Assembly (NCBI GenBank): GCA_030728235.1
Contig: JANRAA010000058.1
Location: 1-7,995 of the forward strand
Origin: Flavobacteriales bacterium
GTDB taxonomy: Bacteria; Bacteroidota; Bacteroidia; Flavobacteriales_D; Sanyastnellaceae
Reading direction: 5' to 3'
DNA length: 7,995 bases
The notes under the pieces are model-generated. The model was not told the DNA's origin, ran no database searches, and saw only the letters and a list, made by a program, of their open reading frames with translations. The translations under genes and the position numbers were made by a program. Positions 1 to 5,192 of this stretch are shown here, piece after piece (the first letter of the stretch is position 1; the number at the start of each line of letters is the position of its first letter).

Positions 1-32
1 TTATACCTTAGTAAGCCAATTCAAACCCGCAA

Positions 33-3014
33 ATGCAGCGCACACGCCTACTGTACTTTACAGTTTTCATCATACTTTTCTTTCACCCTCATTGCTCTAT
101 AAGCCAGCAAAGTCAGGGCATTACACCACCATTTCTACTATCGAACACAGATTGGGCCGACTCCATACTCACCGACATGAGCTTGGATGAAAAAATCGGA
201 CAACTCTTTATGGTGGCTGCATACTCGAACAAAGACTCGAGTCACATCAAAGAAATCGCAAACCTAATTGAGAATTACCACATTGGAGGTTTGATATTCA
301 TGCAAGGCGGCCCGGTTCGTCAGGCGCGACACAACAACTACTATCAATCCATTTCAAAAGTTCCATTGCTCATCGGTATGGATGCTGAATGGGGTTTGAG
401 CATGCGGTTGGATAGCACTATAAAATTCCCGCGTCAGATGACTCTTGGCGCCACCTACGATGACGACCTGGTGTATGCTTTCGGACGAGAGCAGGCTTGG
501 CAACTCAATCGGATGGGGGTGCATGTTAGCTTTTCACCCGTTATCGACGTTAACAACAATGCAGTAAACCCCGTTATCAACAACCGCGCATTTGGAGAGA
601 ATAGAGAACATGTAAGTCGACTTGGAGAAGCGTACATGAAAGGCTTACAAGATGGAGGCGTTATTGCAACAGGCAAGCATTTCCCCGGTCACGGCGATAC
701 CAAATCAGATTCGCACAAGACTTTGCCTCGCATTGATCACCCAATTGATCGACTTGATTCTATAGAGTTTTACCCATTCAAGCAACTCATCAAAAATGGC
801 TTATCAGCAATGATGGTGGCTCACTTGAATATACCCGCTCTTGATTCTACACCCGACCTCCCTTCTACCCTGTCAAGTAAAATCGTGACCGGATTGTTGC
901 GCGATGAGATGCATTTCGAAGGACTGATTTTCACCGATGCGATGAACATGAAGGGGGTTGCCAATTATTCAACACCCGGTGAAGTCGACCTGATGGCATT
1001 GAAGGCTGGCAACGATATCTTACTTTTTCCTGAGAATGTCCCAAACGCCGTTGCGCGCATCAAAGAAGCAATTGCCGACTCATCGCTGAGTGAAGCGGAA
1101 ATAGACTATCACTGTTTGAAAATTTTAAAGTCGAAATTCTGGTGTGGACTTTCACAAAACAAATTCGTTGACCCGAATAATATCGTCGAGGATTTGCAAC
1201 GCCCACAAGCGCAAGCCCTCCACCGCGAACTGATTGAATCGTCGATTACTGTTCTCGAAAATGATGATATCTTACCCTTGATCTTGCAGCCCGACAAGTC
1301 GGTAGCTGTGCTGACATTTGGGTCGGACTCGGAGACCTTCAAAAGATCATTGAGTAGGTTTGTCGATGCCGACTATTACAACCTTCCAAAAAACCCTGAT
1401 TTCAACGCGTCGAAAGAGTTCGAAGAAAAATTGAGCGACTACGATTTCGTTGTTGTCAACCTGCTTGGTGCAAGCAATCGTCCATCAACCAATTTTGGCG
1501 TTTCCAACCAGAGTGTGCGCATCATCAACGCGATAAACAGCAAAACAAAAGTCATCGTCAATGTATTCACCAACCCATATGCATTGAAAGACATGCGAGG
1601 GATTGATAAGTCTGACGCACTGTTGGTCGTTTACCAAGACGACACCTTGAGTCAATGGATAACAGCCGAAGTCCTCGTAGGGGCTGCAAAGGCGCAAGGC
1701 CGACTCCCAATAACGCCTGATAAAATCTATGGCATTGGGGATGGTAAACCAATCGACATGCCTGTGCGACTTCGCTCGGTTTTACCAGAAACGGCAGGAT
1801 TTACGGCCGAAGATTTTTCGAAAATCGACTCCATAGCTTTGAAAGGCATCCGCGAAGAAGCTTATCCTGGTTGTAGGGTGATTGTGGCTCGAGGTGGCGA
1901 TATCATTGTTGATCGCTCATACGGCAAACTCACATATGAGGGCGACGAGCCCGTGACGCCTAACACCGTTTATGACCTTGCTTCTATTACCAAGATTGTT
2001 TCGTCGACAGCAGCTTTGATGCACATGCAAGATCAGGGTGAAATAGATTTAGACTACAACCTGTGCGACTATCTCGACTTGTCTGACACCTCGAAATGCT
2101 ACAATATGAATTTGCGAGAGATGATGAGTCACTACGCTCAACTTCCCGCGTGGATACCTTTCTATGAAGAGACCATTTCAAAAGGACAGCCGAATCCAAA
2201 ATTCTACCGCACTGCGCCTGAAGCAGGTTATACTACCCAAGTTGCAGAAAACCTTTACATCCGCGATGCTTATCGCGATACCATTTTCAACAAGATTGCC
2301 GCACTGTCGTTGCGAAAAGACAAAGAATACAAGTACAGCGATCTAGGTTACTATTTCATCCAGCAGATCATCGAGCGAAAGACCAACATGACCCTCGACG
2401 CATATGTAGATTCCATTTTTTATAAACCAATGGGGCTGCGTTCAATGGGTTATCATCCGCTTCAGCGAATGGATGCAGAAGTGATTGCTCCGACTGAGCG
2501 CGACAACACATTTAGAAATCAATTGGTGCGAGGTTTTGTGCACGACCCCGGAGCAGCAATGATGGGAGGTGTTGGCGGACATGCTGGTGTATTCGCTAAC
2601 GCCTATGATTTAGCTGCCATGATGCAGATGTTTTTGAATGGGGGAAGTTATGGGGGCCGACAATACATACAGCCGAGCACATTGAATGAGTACACATCTT
2701 GTCAATACTGCGATCAAGGCAACCGACGCGGCGCAGGTTTCGACAGGCCAACAGGTGGCAATGGAGGCCCAACTTGTCCGTCAGCATCAAAATTAAGTTT
2801 CGGCCATACAGGATTTACAGGAACAATGGTGTGGGCAGACCCGTCAGAACAATTGGTTTATGTATTTTTGTCGAACCGAGTATATCCAAATGCGGAAAAC
2901 AAGAAATTGTTGAATATGAACATTCGCACCGATATCCAACAAGTTATCTATGATGCCATCCGTGCCGCGCGCACGCGAAAAAATCAAGAATTCTTAGGAG
3001 ATATTGGTAAGTAA
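33..3014 (+). CDS. Exported NagZ-like GH3 beta-N-acetylglucosaminidase fused to a C-terminal beta-lactamase-family serine hydrolase
   Basis: The protein (993 aa) is likely a periplasmic or surface enzyme of muropeptide turnover. Residues 1-24 form a signal peptide: RTR, a hydrophobic core, and likely cleavage at SIS|QQ. Residues about 40-370 are a GH3 barrel. It has KHFPGHG at 215-221, the D226-S-H228 acid/base dyad of NagZ enzymes, NRAFGEN at 184-190 and the nucleophile D302 in FTDAMNMKG. Residues about 400-575 look like the GH3 C-terminal alpha/beta domain. Residues about 583-985 are a beta-lactamase/AmiE-type (PF00144) domain with S651-I-T-K654, Y768-S-D and H925-T-G in place of KTG. All catalytic motifs are intact and there is no frameshift. 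GH3 release of GlcNAc is well supported. The substrate of the second domain (amidase, esterase or peptidase) is inferred. bshA follows within about 20 bases. The start at 33 immediately precedes the signal peptide; no Shine-Dalgarno sequence is seen. Confidence 0.93.
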   Translation: MQRTRLLYFTVFIILFFHPHCSISQQSQGITPPFLLSNTDWADSILTDMSLDEKIGQLFMVAAYSNKDSSHIKEIANLIENYHIGGLIFMQGGPVRQARHNNYYQSISKVPLLIGMDAEWGLSMRLDSTIKFPRQMTLGATYDDDLVYAFGREQAWQLNRMGVHVSFSPVIDVNNNAVNPVINNRAFGENREHVSRLGEAYMKGLQDGGVIATGKHFPGHGDTKSDSHKTLPRIDHPIDRLDSIEFYPFKQLIKNGLSAMMVAHLNIPALDSTPDLPSTLSSKIVTGLLRDEMHFEGLIFTDAMNMKGVANYSTPGEVDLMALKAGNDILLFPENVPNAVARIKEAIADSSLSEAEIDYHCLKILKSKFWCGLSQNKFVDPNNIVEDLQRPQAQALHRELIESSITVLENDDILPLILQPDKSVAVLTFGSDSETFKRSLSRFVDADYYNLPKNPDFNASKEFEEKLSDYDFVVVNLLGASNRPSTNFGVSNQSVRIINAINSKTKVIVNVFTNPYALKDMRGIDKSDALLVVYQDDTLSQWITAEVLVGAAKAQGRLPITPDKIYGIGDGKPIDMPVRLRSVLPETAGFTAEDFSKIDSIALKGIREEAYPGCRVIVARGGDIIVDRSYGKLTYEGDEPVTPNTVYDLASITKIVSSTAALMHMQDQGEIDLDYNLCDYLDLSDTSKCYNMNLREMMSHYAQLPAWIPFYEETISKGQPNPKFYRTAPEAGYTTQVAENLYIRDAYRDTIFNKIAALSLRKDKEYKYSDLGYYFIQQIIERKTNMTLDAYVDSIFYKPMGLRSMGYHPLQRMDAEVIAPTERDNTFRNQLVRGFVHDPGAAMMGGVGGHAGVFANAYDLAAMMQMFLNGGSYGGRQYIQPSTLNEYTSCQYCDQGNRRGAGFDRPTGGNGGPTCPSASKLSFGHTGFTGTMVWADPSEQLVYVFLSNRVYPNAENKKLLNMNIRTDIQQVIYDAIRAARTRKNQEFLGDIGK

Positions 3015-3032
3015 CGAATACCGGTGAAGCGC

Positions 3033-4166
3033 ATGAAAATTGGTATTGTATGTTATCCAACCTTCGGGGGAAGCGGTGTTGTAGCCACTGAGCTAGGCAT
3101 TGCATTGGCTGCTAAAGGACACCAAATACATTTTATCACCTACAATCAGCCGGTTCGATTGGGTAGTTTTCACAAGAACATTTTTTACCACGAAGTTACT
3201 GTTGCCGAGTACCCTTTGTTCGAATACCCTCCTTACGAATTGGTTCTAGCCAGTAAAATGGTCGATGTAGCCATGCACGAAAAGCTCGATTTATTGCATG
3301 TGCATTATGCTATTCCTCATGCTTCAGCAGCCTATATGGCAAAGCAAATACTTGCCGAGAGTGATATTCATTTGCCAGTAATTACAACACTTCATGGCAC
3401 AGACATCACCTTGCTCGGACGTGATGCCTCTTTTGAACCTGTTATCTCATTCGCCATCAATAAAAGTGATGGAGTGACGACAGTATCGAACAGCTTGAAA
3501 AACGATACCTACAAGTTGTTTGGCGTAAACAAAGACATTTCGGTTATTCCCAACTTCGTTTGCATGGAGCAATACGATATGCCAGAAAATGCAGAATTGC
3601 GGGAAGCCCATGCCCCAAATGGCGAGAAAGTGCTTGTCCACATTTCAAACTTCAGAGCTGTAAAGCGCGTTGAAGACGTCGTTCGGGTGTTTGCCGAAGT
3701 CAGAAAAACCGTTTCAGCGAAATTGGTGCTTGTTGGAGATGGCCCTGAGCGTTCACGTGTTGAGCAGCTGTGCAGAGAGTTGAAAACCTGCGAAGACGTC
3801 ATCATGTTAGGAAAGTTGAAAGATCCTACTGAGGTTCTTTCAATCGCTGACCTATTCTTATTGCCTTCTGAATCGGAAAGTTTCGGATTGGCAGCCCTGG
3901 AGGCCATGGCTGCTGGTGTTCCTGTAATTTCTACCAATACAGGCGGACTTCCGGAAGTAAACCGTCACGGTGTAACCGGTATGATGAGTGATGTCGGTGA
4001 TGTTGAAGACATGATCAAAAACACCCTTTATTTGTTAGATAACGATGCCCGATTGAACAAATTCAAAAAGCAAGCGAAGGAACGTGCTTACGATTTCGAC
4101 TTGGGCAAAATATTACCGATGTACGAACAACTATACCAGGACGTGTTAAACCTGGTTCAACTATGA
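3033..4166 (+). CDS. bshA: N-acetyl-alpha-D-glucosaminyl L-malate synthase BshA (bacillithiol biosynthesis)
   Basis: This cytoplasmic retaining GT4 glycosyltransferase joins GlcNAc from UDP-GlcNAc to L-malate, the first step of bacillithiol synthesis. The N-terminus KIGIVCYPTFGGSGVVATEL carries the BshA glycine-rich loop, followed by HFITYNQPVRL. LHVHYAIPHA and TTLHGTDITLLG are typical of the family. The C-terminal Rossmann half has LVGDGPER and the E-x7-E nucleotide-sugar motif (ESFGLAALE, E282/E290 when counted from the ATG), then AAGVPVIST and GGLPEV. I chose the ATG at 3033, giving 377 aa, close to the length I recall for Bacillus BshA. An in-frame GTG at 3024 would add only three residues (MKR). 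The gene lies 18 bases after the GH3 fusion stop, so they are probably co-transcribed. Its TGA overlaps the next gene's ATG. bshB and bshC are not in the window. The family call is strong. Confidence 0.95.
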   Translation: MKIGIVCYPTFGGSGVVATELGIALAAKGHQIHFITYNQPVRLGSFHKNIFYHEVTVAEYPLFEYPPYELVLASKMVDVAMHEKLDLLHVHYAIPHASAAYMAKQILAESDIHLPVITTLHGTDITLLGRDASFEPVISFAINKSDGVTTVSNSLKNDTYKLFGVNKDISVIPNFVCMEQYDMPENAELREAHAPNGEKVLVHISNFRAVKRVEDVVRVFAEVRKTVSAKLVLVGDGPERSRVEQLCRELKTCEDVIMLGKLKDPTEVLSIADLFLLPSESESFGLAALEAMAAGVPVISTNTGGLPEVNRHGVTGMMSDVGDVEDMIKNTLYLLDNDARLNKFKKQAKERAYDFDLGKILPMYEQLYQDVLNLVQL

Positions 4167-4753
4167 GTGCGGAACCAAAGAGAATAAGTGATCGTGTGAG
4201 TTTTAAAAGAACCGACGACGAGTTAACCGTTATTATCACACAGCAAACAACGCCGCTGTATTTAACGTTGATGATTTTGTGGACCGCTTTGTGGGTCTTT
4301 GTAGGCGTCGTTTTTATCTACAACTGGCAAACCACAGCTGATCAGAACGAGCGATTCTTTTATGCCGTTTGTTCTGCCTTTTGGGCTTACTTCCTCGTCA
4401 AAGGAGGCAAAGTGGTTGCGTGGCGCTTGTATGGCAAAGAAATGCTTCGTGTATTCGAGACTGAGCTGTCGATAAAGAATGCGTTTGGCACGTATGGAAA
4501 AGCACAATTTTACGCTACAGAGAACATTCAAAAGTTCGGAACAATCACATACGATTCAACCAAGTTCTTTCAGTTCATGGAACGTGCGCCATGGATCATG
4601 GGAGGAGAAACCATCGGCTTTCAATATTTGAGAAAGCGCATTCAGTTTGGAAAGCAGTTGGATGATAAAGAAGCGAAAGAGCTAGCGCGCATCATCGACA
4701 AAGCCTTGCGTGAAATACCAGCGAGAACAAAAAAGAAGCTTGCCGACAATTGA
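4163..4753 (+). CDS. Two-helix inner-membrane protein of unknown function, coupled to bshA
   Basis: I do not recognise a named family for this 196-aa protein. A short polar N-terminus (residues 1-30) is followed by two hydrophobic helices, about 31-53 (LYLTLMILWTALWVFVGVVF) and about 65-87 (FFYAVCSAFWAYFLVKGG). A soluble tail of about 105 residues then ends in a basic stretch (ARTKKKLADN). The tail alternates short beta-like segments (EMLRVFETELSI, GFQYLRKRIQFG) and closes with a helix, QLDDKEAKELARIIDKAL. That order resembles bacterial membrane PH-like domain proteins, which often end in 'FG..L...EA..L...I'. This resemblance is by eye only. With two helices, both ends should lie on the same side, probably the cytoplasm. 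The ATG sits inside bshA's stop (ATGA), which implies translational coupling and one transcript with bshA. No catalytic motif is visible. Confidence 0.8.
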   Translation: MSAEPKRISDRVSFKRTDDELTVIITQQTTPLYLTLMILWTALWVFVGVVFIYNWQTTADQNERFFYAVCSAFWAYFLVKGGKVVAWRLYGKEMLRVFETELSIKNAFGTYGKAQFYATENIQKFGTITYDSTKFFQFMERAPWIMGGETIGFQYLRKRIQFGKQLDDKEAKELARIIDKALREIPARTKKKLADN

Positions 4754-4759
4754 AATACG

Positions 4760-5188
4760 CTAGAGAAAGCTGCGCACTGCTGCTTCGTAACCATAGGTGC
4801 CGAGGCCTATTACACCCCCTTTGCAAACTGGAGCCAAAAGCGAAAGCCTTCTAAAGTCTTCACGGTTGTGGATGTTTGAAATGTGCACCTCAACAACAGG
4901 TGTTTTAATGGCCGCAATGGCGTCTCGCAGGGCGACTGAAGTGTGTGTATATCCTCCAGGATTTAAGACAATCCCCAAAGCTGAAAATCCATATTTCTGA
5001 ATGGCATCAATGAGTTCACCTTCGATGTTCGATTGATACGAAACGATGTCGAACTCTGGGAATTTACTTTGCACATCAGCGATGATATCTTCGAGCGATT
5101 TATCGCCATAGATACCCTTTTCACGTGTCCCTAGAAGATTCAGATTTGGACCATTGATGATCACCACAACAGGTCTGGATTGACTCAT
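4760..5188 (-). CDS. aroQ: 3-dehydroquinate dehydratase, type II (AroQ)
   Basis: This enzyme carries out the third step of the shikimate pathway: 3-dehydroquinate to 3-dehydroshikimate plus water, by anti elimination through an enolate. The type II enzyme is a cytoplasmic dodecamer. At 142 aa it has the normal family length. The key residues are all present: NGPNLNLLG at 12-20, R22 and the catalytic Y27 of the mobile lid (GTREKGIYG), N76 in LNPGGYTHTS, H102 in EVHISNIHNRE, and R113. The start at 5188 gives the expected few residues before the VVVIINGPN strand. It follows the 925-aa gene by 4 bases (TAA-TCAC-ATG), so it is probably read from the same transcript, perhaps by re-initiation. No Shine-Dalgarno sequence is visible. 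Its TAG stop lies 6 bases from the stop of the convergent membrane-protein gene. Confidence 0.97.
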   Translation of the reverse strand: MSQSRPVVVIINGPNLNLLGTREKGIYGDKSLEDIIADVQSKFPEFDIVSYQSNIEGELIDAIQKYGFSALGIVLNPGGYTHTSVALRDAIAAIKTPVVEVHISNIHNREDFRRLSLLAPVCKGGVIGLGTYGYEAAVRSFL

Positions 5189-5192
5189 GTGA

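Noticed and set aside
1..32. Promoter or end of an upstream gene before the GH3 fusion
   Set aside because: Only 32 bases are visible. No clear Bacteroidota-type -7 (TAnnTTTG) or -33 (TTTG) pair is seen, and the frames are too short to judge an upstream gene.
3024..3032. GTG start for bshA three codons upstream of the ATG
   Set aside because: It is in frame and possible, but the ATG at 3033 gives the usual BshA length and an N-terminus starting directly at the first beta strand. No Shine-Dalgarno sequence favours the GTG.
3509..3937. - strand open frame of about 142 codons
   Set aside because: It is antisense to the conserved C-terminal half of bshA, where the coding signal is clear on the + strand. 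It has no recognisable motif.
4767..4785. Imperfect hairpin AAGCTGC-GCACT-GCTGCTT as a terminator
   Set aside because: It has a 7-base stem with a T:T mismatch, lies inside the aroQ coding end, and has no T-run on either strand. It is too weak to call.
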